This document shows positions 25,796 through 35,028 of a DNA stretch of 64,000 nt, piece by piece. Position 1 is the stretch's first letter. Every line of letters starts with the position of its first letter. The stretch comes from QFNR01 sp043842855. Lineage in GTDB: Bacteria > Pseudomonadota > Gammaproteobacteria > Burkholderiales > Neisseriaceae. The stretch covers positions 248,001 through 312,000 of the forward strand of contig JBBPJF010000002.1 in the NCBI GenBank assembly GCA_043842855.1, given 5' to 3'. The position numbers were made by a program, and so were the translations under genes. The notes below the pieces were generated by a model. The model ran no database searches. It was not told the DNA's origin and saw only the letters and a program-made list of their open reading frames with translations.

Positions 25796-26449
25796 CTAGG
25801 CAATCAGAAAATGCGCTACCAATAGATCACTTTCTAAGCGTAGTGTTAATTGGTCTCCAGCGCAAAGCCGCCCAACCCCCTGAGGGGTTCCCGTGTAGAT
25901 GATATCACCTTTTTTTAGGCCATAGCGTTGTTGTAAGTAGACAATAATTTCAGGGATAGAATATAGCATTTGAGAGGTGTCACCTGCTTGGACAAGTTGT
26001 CCATTAAGCTCGACAGTAAAATGAATGTTCTCTAACACTGTCAGTCGTTGTGAACAGATAAAGGATGAGAGCAGCGCAGATTGTTTAAAGCCTTTACATT
26101 TTAACCATGGCTGTCCTTTGTTTATTACTTCACGCTGAATATCACGTGCGGTCAGATCAACTCCTAGGGCATAGCCTGCTATATAGGCAAGTGGATTTTC
26201 AATTGGTCCTTCAGGTATATCCTGACCAATCAATAAAACTAATTCGCCCTCATAATGTACTTCTTTGGAATAGTAGGGTAATTGAATGAGCTGTCCCTCA
26301 AAGGCTATCGAGGTATTGGGTTTAAGAAAAACTAGCATCTCATCATCACGCCGATGCTGCAATTCCTCGATGTGGGCTAGGTAATTTCTACCAACACAAT
26401 AGATATTCTCTAAATGGAAAATTTCTTGGTTACAGTTTAATTGAGTCAT
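25796..26449 (-). CDS. Fumarylacetoacetate hydrolase family protein
   Basis: The protein is a short FAH-fold enzyme (217 residues) close to YcgM/acylpyruvase or oxaloacetate decarboxylase (FAHD1-like). CVGRNYLAH at the N-terminus, the metal-binding YEGELVLLIG (Glu-x-Glu) and GVDLTARDIQ (Asp), WLKCKGF and YTGTPQGVG are all typical. In bacteria and mitochondria such enzymes remove oxaloacetate or acylpyruvates; the exact substrate here is not decidable. It stands alone on the minus strand upstream of a divergent aminopeptidase gene. Confidence 0.85.
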   Translation of the reverse strand: MTQLNCNQEIFHLENIYCVGRNYLAHIEELQHRRDDEMLVFLKPNTSIAFEGQLIQLPYYSKEVHYEGELVLLIGQDIPEGPIENPLAYIAGYALGVDLTARDIQREVINKGQPWLKCKGFKQSALLSSFICSQRLTVLENIHFTVELNGQLVQAGDTSQMLYSIPEIIVYLQQRYGLKKGDIIYTGTPQGVGRLCAGDQLTLRLESDLLVAHFLIA

Positions 26450-26700
26450 AAAAGCTTAGGTGCCAAAGTTTATCGGTCTAGATATGCGTGGTAATCCACT
26501 AATGGTCTGTTTGTATCAGTGTTAGAGAAGCCTGTCAAAAATTAGGAAAAACGAGGCTGACCATTCTGACATGGAATGAGGTGCAAAGAAAGTATTACAT
26601 AAGATCCGCGGGTAGAATTTCTTGTAGTATGATCAAAGGTAGGCTGCTTGAAGAAACTATTGGCCTATCAACTCATGATAGCAAGGAAAGATATCACATT

Positions 26701-28494
26701 ATGGAGTTAATTGAAGAACGCTTGTATGCTCTAAGGCAAACTATGAGAGCTCAACAGGTAGAGGCATGGGTGGCTCTAACGGCTGATCCACACTTGTCAG
26801 AATATTTGCCTGATTATTGGAAGACGAGGGAATTTTTATCTGGTTTTACTGGGTCTGCTGGTATTTTAGTTGTAACCTTCGAGGTTGCTCTGCTGTGGAC
26901 AGACAGTCGTTATTGGGACCAAGCTCAAAGAGAGCTCGAGGGAACTTCTATTAGCTTGAGATACTGGGCAAGGGGCAAAGAAAGTCCCTGGGATTGGATA
27001 TTTCGTACGCTAAAGCCCGGGCAAAGATTAGGGTTAGATGGGCAAACGTTATCGTATGCCCTTTATCAGGAATTAGCGGCTTATGCCCAGCGATATCACA
27101 TTCAACTTTCTTTAAAGGAAGATCTGGTAGAGTCTATCTGGAAAAAAAGACCAATAAAGCCCAAAGGAGGCCTTTTTCTGCATGAGCCTAAGTGGGTTAG
27201 TTTGAGTAGTAAGGAAAAAATTACTTTACTGCGGGAAAAGTTGGAAGAACGAGGAGCCCAATTCCATCTTATTTGTAGCCTGGATGATATTGCATGGATC
27301 ACTAACTTAAGGGGGCGTGATATACCTTACAATCCAGTTTTCTTGGCGTACCTTGTCATAAGCAGGCAGCAGACTACCTTATATGTAGATGAAGTCAAAC
27401 TAGAGAAAGAAATAGAACTCTATTTAACCACCCAAGGGATTACTATCAAGCCCTACCAGGCAGTGGAAATTGATCTGGCAGCTTTACCTCAAGGACGATT
27501 ATGCTTAGATCCACATAAAGTGTCTTATGCTTTGGTAAGTCAAATTCCTGAACAAGTAACGCTCGACTTTGCCGCCAATCCAAGTACTTTACTTAAAGCG
27601 TGTAAAGCTCCTTTAGAATTAGCACATATACGAGAAGCTATGGTTCAAGATGGAATAGCCTTGTGTGAATTTTTGTGTTGGCTAGATCAACAAATAGCCG
27701 CGAAGCGAGTTTTATCGGAGTTGGATATTGATGAAGAACTCACACGCTGGAGAACTTTACAGGCTAATTTTGTCACGCTCAGTTTTCCTACTATAGTCGG
27801 TTTTAATGCTAATAGTGCTTTACCCCACTATATAGCTACTAAGGATTGCTACTCTCATATAAAGGGTAATGGAATCTTGCTGATTGACTCGGGAGCGCAA
27901 TACTATAATGGGACCACTGATATTACCCGAGTAATAGCCATCAATGAGGTTTCGCCCGAGCAAAGGAAAGACTTTACCTTAGTCCTAAAATCTCACATTG
28001 CGATGGCAAGTCTATTCTATCCAAAAGGGATTGCGATGCCTATGTTAGATGCGGTCGCTCGCGCTCCTTTGTGGAGAGAATGTTTAGACTTTGGGCATGG
28101 GACGGGGCATGGGGTAGGTTATTTTCTGAATGTACATGAGGGACCTCAGGTACTTTCATATTATGCAACACCCAAACCGGAAACTTCAGTACAAGCAGGT
28201 ATGGTCACTTCCATTGAGCCGGGCCTATACCGTACAGGGGCTTGGGGAATTCGTATAGAGAACCTTGCGGCCTCGGTAGCCGTTAATAAAGGGAAGAGTA
28301 AACTAGAAGAATTTTTAAAATTTGAAATTTTAACTCTTTGTCCTATCGATCAAAGGTTAATCGAGACAAAATATCTAAACAAAGAAGAGAAACGGTGGAT
28401 TAACTCCTATCATACCCTAGTACGCGAGCGTTTATACCCCCACGTGGCTTCGAGTACGAGAGAATGGTTGGTTCAGGCGACAAGCGAGCTATAA
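26701..28494 (+). CDS. pepP: Xaa-Pro aminopeptidase (M24B family)
   Basis: This is a cytosolic metallopeptidase that removes N-terminal residues ahead of proline. The length is 597 residues, that is, the three-domain form: two creatinase-like N-domains (residues 1-300) and a catalytic pita-bread domain. The five metal ligands are visible: LLIDSGAQYYNGTTDITR (two Asp), GHGTGHGVGYFLNVHEGP (His), TSIEPGL (Glu) and IRIENL (Glu). ATG 26701 matches the conserved N-terminus ERLYALRQTMRAQQVEAWV; the frame extends upstream to 26581 but that part is not family-like. The C-terminus ends near a strong bidirectional terminator. Confidence 0.92.
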   Translation: MELIEERLYALRQTMRAQQVEAWVALTADPHLSEYLPDYWKTREFLSGFTGSAGILVVTFEVALLWTDSRYWDQAQRELEGTSISLRYWARGKESPWDWIFRTLKPGQRLGLDGQTLSYALYQELAAYAQRYHIQLSLKEDLVESIWKKRPIKPKGGLFLHEPKWVSLSSKEKITLLREKLEERGAQFHLICSLDDIAWITNLRGRDIPYNPVFLAYLVISRQQTTLYVDEVKLEKEIELYLTTQGITIKPYQAVEIDLAALPQGRLCLDPHKVSYALVSQIPEQVTLDFAANPSTLLKACKAPLELAHIREAMVQDGIALCEFLCWLDQQIAAKRVLSELDIDEELTRWRTLQANFVTLSFPTIVGFNANSALPHYIATKDCYSHIKGNGILLIDSGAQYYNGTTDITRVIAINEVSPEQRKDFTLVLKSHIAMASLFYPKGIAMPMLDAVARAPLWRECLDFGHGTGHGVGYFLNVHEGPQVLSYYATPKPETSVQAGMVTSIEPGLYRTGAWGIRIENLAASVAVNKGKSKLEEFLKFEILTLCPIDQRLIETKYLNKEEKRWINSYHTLVRERLYPHVASSTREWLVQATSEL

Positions 28495-28528
28495 ACACCC
28501 TGTCAAACAGCTATATAGCCTAGTTTAG

Positions 28529-28562
28529 AAAAAGAAAGAGAATTTGCCTTCTCTTTCTTTTT
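28529..28562. terminator. Bidirectional intrinsic terminator (pepP / sodB)
   Basis: AAAAAGAAAGAGAA (28529-28542), the loop TTTGCC, and TTCTCTTTCTTTTT (28549-28562) form a 14-bp perfect stem with a T-run on the plus strand and an A-run before it. It therefore works for pepP on the plus strand and sodB on the minus strand, which converge here. Confidence 0.85.
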
Positions 28563-28579
28563 TGGAGATAAAAGAAAAT

Positions 28580-29170
28580 TTATTTAAGATTTTCAGCGAC
28601 GAAATCCCAGTTAACTAACTCCCAAAAATGTTTGAGATACTCTGGCCTCGCATTTCGGTAGTCAATATAATACGCATGCTCCCAAACGTCTACAGTAAGC
28701 AGGGGTGTCAGTTCCTTATTTTTGATGGGCGTATCTGCATTACTAGTATTAATAATTTCAAGTGCTCCATCTTCTTTTTTTACTAGCCAAGTCCAGCCAG
28801 AGCCGAAGTTAGTTGAAGCCTGCTGTGTAAATTTTTCTACAAAATTTTCAAAGGATTGAAAATAACCCTCTATAGATTTTAATAACGCCCCGCAGGGTTT
28901 ACCTCCTCCGGTAGGTGATAAGCAGTTCCAGTAGAAAGTATGGTTCCATACTTGTGCCGCATTATTAAAAAGCCCCCCAGCTGGTGCCTGTCTTATTATG
29001 GCTTCTAAGGAAGAAAATTGGTCAGAATTATCACTTTCAACCAACAATTTATTAAGATTATTCACATAGGTTTGATGATGTTTCCCATAGTGATAATTAA
29101 TGGTTTCTTCGGAGATGTGAGGCTCCAGAGCATTTTTTTCATAGGGAAGTTTTGGTAGTTCAAAGGACAT
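28580..29170 (-). CDS. sodB: Superoxide dismutase [Fe]
   Basis: This cytosolic enzyme dismutates superoxide to peroxide and oxygen. The protein (196 residues) has metal ligands in YHYGKHHQTYVNNL (His), VWNHTFYW (His) and DVWEHAYYIDYRN (Asp, His). The active-site Gln in NNAAQVWNH lies at the position diagnostic of iron-type enzymes. GGAG precedes the ATG. It is the only oxidative-stress enzyme in the window and is transcribed alone. Confidence 0.96.
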   Translation of the reverse strand: MSFELPKLPYEKNALEPHISEETINYHYGKHHQTYVNNLNKLLVESDNSDQFSSLEAIIRQAPAGGLFNNAAQVWNHTFYWNCLSPTGGGKPCGALLKSIEGYFQSFENFVEKFTQQASTNFGSGWTWLVKKEDGALEIINTSNADTPIKNKELTPLLTVDVWEHAYYIDYRNARPEYLKHFWELVNWDFVAENLK

Positions 29171-29674
29171 TGTTGCTTCTCCTCGTTATGTATTAGCAGA
29201 CTAATTTTTGTTATGGATAGAGGCTCAGTATACAAAAGATTTCAGAGCGTGACAAAGTGCTAGTGCGGGAAAAAGTAATACTTTTTTGATTTCCCGTTTA
29301 ACGGGATTAGACAGTAGATTAAGGCGATAAGTGGTTACATAAATGAGTGATAAGGGACTATGCCATAAGGAGTAAGCTCAAACCAGATGTTATATTTATA
29401 ATTTAAATAATTATCTATTGGTAGAAATAAACGAACTCTTCGACGGCTACAGATTAAAAAGGGGTATAAGTATCTTAGCAATGTTACAATCCCCAAGAAT
29501 ACCAAGCTACGTGATGCTTGGTTTAGTGAGTTAACATCTTGTATTGATCAACGGCTCTAATTAAGCCTCTTAGGTTTGGTGCTTTTAGAATAACTTAGTA
29601 GTTACTGAAGTACGTTAGTTACCTAAAGCTTTAGTGTTTTATCTTCTGTTCTGTCAATAGGTAAGGTAGCTAGG
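29171..29674. other. Divergent upstream region of sodB and ntrY
   Basis: This region is about 500 bases, AT-rich, with no supported gene. A perfect 7-bp hairpin, ACCAAGC (29501-29507) with GCTTGGT (29516-29522), lies about 150 bases before ntrY. It is not followed by a U-run and may be a regulator site or chance. I find no clear Fur box or sigma-54 element. Confidence 0.35.
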
Positions 29675-31783
29675 ATGCAACTAAAGAATATCCTGCTGTG
29701 TTTATTAGTGTTCTCCGGGGTAACCCTCTATATGTTGTCTATTGCAACAGGGGTGACTAGTAAACTTTCTGACTATTTCTGGCTTATTTTGGGATTAAAT
29801 ATCTTACCCATACTCTATCTCAGCTTCGTTCTAGTAACGCAATTCTGGAAAATCAGACAGGATGTTAGAAATGGAGTCTATGGTGCGCGATTATCCCGGT
29901 CAATGATTAAACGCTTTACTCTGGTTGCGGTACTGCCTGGGTTGTTTTTATTTGCTATTTCGACTCAATTTATCTTACATAGTATTAATACCTGGTTTGG
30001 TAATGGTACAAAGGAAGCTTTAGATAGGAGTTTAAGTTTGTCTAAAGTCGCACTCAATAATTTTTCTGAACATACGACAGAAGATGCACAAATAGCAGGA
30101 TTTAAGATTAAGTATGGTTTGGTAATGGGGCAGGCTTTTGACGATATCTTTTCTGGTATTGCTACAGATCTCAGTAAATTTGACCAAGTAGCTGCTATGA
30201 ATACTGAAGGAGAGTTTTTAATCAGTACCCCGAGCAATTTATCCGCTCCTTATGTAGAAGCTACGGACTGGCCTGCAATATCTAATAATCCACTTTATAC
30301 AACTACGGAAATGGTCAATGATAAATTGTATATTCAGATTTTTTTACATATTTACCTTAGGAATCAAAAAGAGTTTATTCTTTTTTTCAAGAAAAAAGTG
30401 CCAGAAAATATAGCTTCTGATATTCGTCTCATCCAAAATACCAATCAGAACTATGCTGAATTAACCAACCAAAAGCAGGGGTTACAAACTATCTTCATAA
30501 TTACCCTCCTAGTATCTACTCTACTCTCTATTTTCATGGCTCTATTGGCAGCTATTTTTTTCTCTAGACGGTTTGTAGAACCCTTGGTGGCACTATTGAA
30601 TTCTACTAGAGCAGTATCCAGAGGAGATTTTTCTAAGAAAAACCCCATTTTTGGAGATGACGAATTGGGCCAATTGGCAGAAAAATTCAATGTCATGACG
30701 GACCAATTGCAACTAGAACGAGAAAGGTCAGAATCTTTGTATGCTGAACAGCAACAGGCACGACAATACTTTGAAAGCGTACTACTGAATCTGACCACAG
30801 GGGTTATTACGTTAGATGCGAATGGCTATATCAGGACATATAACCTCAGTGTGGAAAATATTTTTAATTTTTCTCTACAGCCTTATATCGCTAAAGCGTG
30901 GCAGCACTGGCCTAGTGATGATGTCCATATTGGTTTCTTGAGGGCTTTTATTAGGAAGCTACTTGAAAGATTAGATGGTAAACCCTTAGAATTTGAATAC
31001 AGTGCCGATGATACAATTAAGATTTTACTGGGTAAAGCAGTTTCTCTAGAAGGAGGGGGTGCAGTGATGGTGTTTGAGGATGTAACCAAATTAGTGTTAG
31101 CGCAGAAGGAGGCTGCTTGGGGTGAAGTGGCCAGGCGGCTTGCTCATGAAATTAAAAATCCACTGACACCTATTCAGTTATCAGCGGAGAGGGTGCAGGC
31201 AAAGCTCGAAGCTAAGCTAGCCGTGGAGGACGCTAAGATTCTTAGGAAATCTATTAGTATTATTACCAAGCAAGTGGCTGCTCTGAAGGAAATGGTAGAA
31301 AGCTTTCGAAATTATTCTCGATTAATTACACTTAATCTTGAGACAATTGATCTTAATAACTTGGTTAGAGACGTATCAACGATGTATGAAGGAATTGGTT
31401 GCATCTTTAAGCTGGATTTGAGTGAGATGCCGCTGTGCGTCAGTGTAGACGGTACCTCAATTAGACAAGTTTTACACAACATCCTGAAGAATGCTTCAGA
31501 GGCAGCTAGAGAAGATGCTCATCCAGAGGTGCAAGTGACTACTGCAAGAATTGGAAGCGAAGCAGTTTTAGTCGTATATAATAACGGTAAATCATTTAGT
31601 CAAAGTATGATGCAGCATGCTTTTGAACCTTATGTAACGGATAAGGTAGATGGAACAGGTCTGGGTTTGGCGGTAGTTAAAAAGATAATAGATGAACATG
31701 CGGGTAAAGTGGTTTTGTCTAACAGAAAAGAGGGGCCTGGCGCTTGTGTTAAGGTCACGTTAGGTTTGGTGAACGAGTCATGA
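29675..31783 (+). CDS. ntrY: NtrY-type sensor histidine kinase with degenerate G1 box
   Basis: This inner-membrane kinase pairs with NtrX in nitrogen/redox and envelope responses. It has 702 residues. Two or three N-terminal membrane helices and a periplasmic sensor region are followed by a second membrane segment (about 270-295), a HAMP (about 300-350), a PAS domain (ESVLLNLTTGVITLDANG), the H-box RLAHEIKNPLTPIQLS and the N-box HNILKNASEA. The G2-like motif GTGLGLAVVKK is intact. The G1 motif, normally D-N-G-x-G-F, reads NNGKSF (residues 636-641), so a key ATP-site Asp is Asn. It overlaps ntrX by 4 bases. Confidence 0.9.
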   Translation: MQLKNILLCLLVFSGVTLYMLSIATGVTSKLSDYFWLILGLNILPILYLSFVLVTQFWKIRQDVRNGVYGARLSRSMIKRFTLVAVLPGLFLFAISTQFILHSINTWFGNGTKEALDRSLSLSKVALNNFSEHTTEDAQIAGFKIKYGLVMGQAFDDIFSGIATDLSKFDQVAAMNTEGEFLISTPSNLSAPYVEATDWPAISNNPLYTTTEMVNDKLYIQIFLHIYLRNQKEFILFFKKKVPENIASDIRLIQNTNQNYAELTNQKQGLQTIFIITLLVSTLLSIFMALLAAIFFSRRFVEPLVALLNSTRAVSRGDFSKKNPIFGDDELGQLAEKFNVMTDQLQLERERSESLYAEQQQARQYFESVLLNLTTGVITLDANGYIRTYNLSVENIFNFSLQPYIAKAWQHWPSDDVHIGFLRAFIRKLLERLDGKPLEFEYSADDTIKILLGKAVSLEGGGAVMVFEDVTKLVLAQKEAAWGEVARRLAHEIKNPLTPIQLSAERVQAKLEAKLAVEDAKILRKSISIITKQVAALKEMVESFRNYSRLITLNLETIDLNNLVRDVSTMYEGIGCIFKLDLSEMPLCVSVDGTSIRQVLHNILKNASEAAREDAHPEVQVTTARIGSEAVLVVYNNGKSFSQSMMQHAFEPYVTDKVDGTGLGLAVVKKIIDEHAGKVVLSNRKEGPGACVKVTLGLVNES

Positions 31784-33042
31784 GAAGTACAGATATTTTG
31801 GTGGTTGATGATGAAGTGGGTATCAGAGATTTACTATCAGAAATATTACAGGATGAAGGTTATACTGTAGCTACTGCTGAGAACGCAAGTGTAGCAAGGG
31901 AATTAAGAGAGCAGGCTAGACCAGCTATGGTGTTGTTGGATATATGGATGCCAGACTGTGATGGTATTACTCTCTTGAAGGAATGGTCTAATAATGGGCT
32001 ACTGGATATGCCTGTCGTTATGATGAGCGGGCATGGTAGTATTGACACAGCTGTTGAGGCGACTCGAATTGGAGCATTGAATTACCTTGAAAAGCCTATC
32101 TCCCTGCAGAAGTTACTAGAGACGGTACAGTATGCTATGAAGCATAACGCCGTCCAGAATTCTAATGCAGGTTCTTTACAGAAACTTGGTAAAAGCGAGA
32201 AGATCCAGGAACTAGAAAAAGAGCTTAGGGTAATCTCGAAAGGCCATAATAATGTTTTATTGCATGGCGAGGTGGGATGCTCTTTCGAGTTGGTTGCGCA
32301 TTTTTTCAAACCAGATTGCGGAATATGGGTAGGGACTGCCAAAATAGCTGAATGGCTTAAGGAACAATCGGATTGGTTCAAAAACGTCAAAAATAGTGTG
32401 GTCTATCTGGGTGATATTGAGCACTATAATCGAGCTGAGCAAAGAAAACTACTTGATCTGATACGTGACAGGCGTGATTCTCATCTACGCTTTGTGGGCT
32501 ATACATGTCAACCTTTAGAGAATCTCTATTCAGGCGGTAAGTTTGAACCTCAATTGATTGAGGAGCTCTGTGAATCAGTGGTGCATATTCCGCCCTTACG
32601 TGATCAGCTTTCGGATTTATTTTTCTTAATTAACAATTTACTGGTTCGTTTTGTGGAGAATAATCAGGTCAGGATGGTACGTTTTAGTCCAGGAGCTTTG
32701 AATGCACTAAGTAAATATAATTGGCCGGGTAATTTTGAGCAGCTAACACACGTGGTCAAAAATCTAGTCCTTAATGCTCCGGAAGAAGGGTTGGTAGATG
32801 TGGGGCAGGTACTTGCTTTACTAAGTCAATTTAAGGCAGACAGCTGGGGTGAGTTCGGCGGTTTTGATTTTGATCAGCCGTTGCGTGACCTGAAAGAAGA
32901 TGTGGAAAGAAGCTATTTTGAGTACCACATTAGGCAGGAAAATAGCAATATGAGTCAGGTAGCGCAACGGGCGGGTATGGAGCGTACCCATCTATATAGG
33001 AAATTGAAGTTGCTGGGTATTAGTATTAACAAGAAGAAGTAG
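31780..33042 (+). CDS. ntrX: NtrX-type response regulator with broken AAA+ domain
   Basis: The protein has 420 residues. The receiver domain (1-125) is intact, with acidic pocket VVDDEVG, phospho-acceptor VLLDIWMPDCDG, VMMSGHGS and the EKPIS lysine. A central region in the place of the AAA+ domain follows, then a Fis-type helix-turn-helix (SQVAQRAGMERTHLYRKLK). The Walker A equivalent is GEVGCSF (residues 163-169) with no GK, and the sigma-54-contacting GAFTGA loop is missing. It therefore probably acts without ATP hydrolysis and not as a sigma-54 activator. It is translationally coupled to ntrY (ATGA). Confidence 0.88.
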   Translation: MRSTDILVVDDEVGIRDLLSEILQDEGYTVATAENASVARELREQARPAMVLLDIWMPDCDGITLLKEWSNNGLLDMPVVMMSGHGSIDTAVEATRIGALNYLEKPISLQKLLETVQYAMKHNAVQNSNAGSLQKLGKSEKIQELEKELRVISKGHNNVLLHGEVGCSFELVAHFFKPDCGIWVGTAKIAEWLKEQSDWFKNVKNSVVYLGDIEHYNRAEQRKLLDLIRDRRDSHLRFVGYTCQPLENLYSGGKFEPQLIEELCESVVHIPPLRDQLSDLFFLINNLLVRFVENNQVRMVRFSPGALNALSKYNWPGNFEQLTHVVKNLVLNAPEEGLVDVGQVLALLSQFKADSWGEFGGFDFDQPLRDLKEDVERSYFEYHIRQENSNMSQVAQRAGMERTHLYRKLKLLGISINKKK

Positions 33043-33058
33043 AATTGAGTAATAGCTC

Positions 33059-33616
33059 ATGCCACGTTCTTCGGGTTATACCAACACGGTCCATATTCTC
33101 GCCGGTACGCATCGTTCGAGGAGGGTGAAGTTTCCTGATGTAGAAGGGTTGAGGCCTACTAAGGGGCGGATTCGCGAGAAGGTCTTTAATTGGTTAGGCC
33201 AGTTCGTGGATGGCCAAGTGGTACTGGATCTTTTTTCCGGCTCAGGGATATTCGCTTTTGAGTCAGCTTCTCGCGGTGCTAGTCGGGTAGTGGCAGTTGA
33301 GATTAATCTTCTCGCCTATCAGGAAATCAATATAAGTTGTAAACGTCTAGGTTTTTCCAATATAGAAGTTTATTGTAGGGAAGGGTTAGGTTACTTACAA
33401 ACGCTTACTGAGCGGTTTGATGTTATCTTTTTGGATCCGCCCTATAACTGGCAGGAGTGGGATAAAATGCTTGGTTTGCTTGACTCTCGCCTAAAGGAAA
33501 CGGGAGTAGCTTACGTTGAGAGTAATCGCTCACTGATATTTCCAGATAGTTTAGAAATAATTAAACAGGATAAGGTTGGCGCTTGCTATCTATTTTTAAT
33601 AAGAAGAAAGATATAA
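33059..33616 (+). CDS. rsmD: 16S rRNA (guanine(966)-N(2))-methyltransferase
   Basis: RsmD methylates G966 of 16S rRNA in the assembled small subunit. The 185-residue protein has SAM-binding LDLFSGSGIFAFESASRGA and the catalytic motif DVIFLDPPYNW, a D/NPPY motif. The N-terminal ILAGTHRSRRVKFPD and GLRPTKGRIREKVFNWL are typical. It lies between ntrX and ampG, with 16 and 6 base gaps, so it is probably in one operon. Confidence 0.95.
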   Translation: MPRSSGYTNTVHILAGTHRSRRVKFPDVEGLRPTKGRIREKVFNWLGQFVDGQVVLDLFSGSGIFAFESASRGASRVVAVEINLLAYQEINISCKRLGFSNIEVYCREGLGYLQTLTERFDVIFLDPPYNWQEWDKMLGLLDSRLKETGVAYVESNRSLIFPDSLEIIKQDKVGACYLFLIRRKI

Positions 33617-33622
33617 CTACGC

Positions 33623-35014
33623 ATGGGTAATTTATCAATGTCTAACGTGCGCTTGAGAAAGCTTTTTATTTGTGCCCTTGCTGGTTTTTCTTCTGGAATG
33701 CCATTATTCCTCTTTTTAAATTTATTACCGTTATGGTTTCGTTCTGAGCAAATTTGGATCAATCATTTATACAACTTGTGGGGTTTAGTGCCAGGCGGTT
33801 GGACAACTTTTTTACGTGAAGAGGCGCTTGAGGTTTACCTAAGATTAGGTGCTAACCCTTTTATCTATCACGGTGAGCCTGCAGTAGACCTAAAAGCTAT
33901 TGGTTTATTGAATCTATTGCAGTTACCTTATATATTTAAGTTCTTATGGGCACCCCTATTAGATAGATACAACCCATTTGGCCTGGGAAGACGCAGAGGC
34001 TGGATGCTGTTGACGCAAGTGATCATACTTCTAGTTACAATGAGTTATGCTTGGTTAAGACCAAGTACCCAAATGACCTACGTAGTATTTTTATCTTTCT
34101 TATTGACTTTCTTTTCTGCTACCCAAGATGTAGCCATTGATGCTTTTAGGCGTGAGATACTTTCGGATAGAGAATTAGGTCTTGGAAACGCTATCTCAGG
34201 GTTAACTTATCGCTTCTCCATGTTAGTTCCGGGCTCCTTAGCATTAATTTTGTCAGATTATGTGAACTGGTCGGTCGCTTTCATAGTGACTGGAGCTTTT
34301 ATGCTAGTAGGCATATTCATGGTAGGTATTTCTAATGAACCAAAAACAGAAGCTCCTCGTTCCAAAAATTTTCAGATGATGCTATGGGACCCCTTGAGAG
34401 AATACATTAGTAGAAACGGAACTAGGCATTTAGCTTATGTAACGCTCTTCCTTATTTTATATAAATTGGGCGATACGCTTGCGATAAGTTTCGCAAATGT
34501 CTTTTGTTATGATATGGGTTATTCTCGCTCCCTGATAGGAGGTATTGCCCAGTATGCTCAAGTTATTGCAGTTATGATAGGCGCCTTGATAGGAGGAGGC
34601 GTAATGTTTAGGATTGGGATTAACAAAGCTTTATGGTTATTTGGAGTGGTTCAAGCTACTTCTATCTTGGGCTATGCTTGGCTAGCTTCTATGGGGCCAT
34701 TCGAGCATATAGGGGAAATGGAAAAAATATATTTAGCTTTGGTCGTGTTTTATGAGTATCTTGGGGTTGGTTTAGGAGGTGCTGTTTTTGTTGCTTTTAT
34801 TGCTAGAGAATCTAGTCCCCATTATGCAGCTACTCAAATTGCCTTTTTCACCGCTATCGCCGCTATACCACGATCTTTCCTGAGCTCTACTTCCGGCTGG
34901 TTAGTGCAACAATATGGATATTACCACTACTTTTGGCTATGTTTTCTTTTGGCATTGCCAGGGATGATAGCTCTATTTAAAGTGGCTCCTTGGAGCGAAG
35001 AACGAATAAATTAA
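33623..35014 (+). CDS. ampG: AmpG-type muropeptide MFS transporter
   Basis: This is an inner-membrane permease (463 residues, about 12-14 membrane segments) that imports GlcNAc-anhydro-MurNAc peptides for peptidoglycan recycling. AmpG features include FICALAGFSSGMPLFLFLN, LPYIFKFLWAPLLDRYNP, GRRRGWMLLTQ and SATQDVAIDAFRREIL. An AmiD-like amidase at 42 kb fits the same pathway. It sits tightly after rsmD. Confidence 0.92.
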   Translation: MGNLSMSNVRLRKLFICALAGFSSGMPLFLFLNLLPLWFRSEQIWINHLYNLWGLVPGGWTTFLREEALEVYLRLGANPFIYHGEPAVDLKAIGLLNLLQLPYIFKFLWAPLLDRYNPFGLGRRRGWMLLTQVIILLVTMSYAWLRPSTQMTYVVFLSFLLTFFSATQDVAIDAFRREILSDRELGLGNAISGLTYRFSMLVPGSLALILSDYVNWSVAFIVTGAFMLVGIFMVGISNEPKTEAPRSKNFQMMLWDPLREYISRNGTRHLAYVTLFLILYKLGDTLAISFANVFCYDMGYSRSLIGGIAQYAQVIAVMIGALIGGGVMFRIGINKALWLFGVVQATSILGYAWLASMGPFEHIGEMEKIYLALVVFYEYLGVGLGGAVFVAFIARESSPHYAATQIAFFTAIAAIPRSFLSSTSGWLVQQYGYYHYFWLCFLLALPGMIALFKVAPWSEERIN

Positions 35015-35028
35015 GGGAAACCGTTGAA

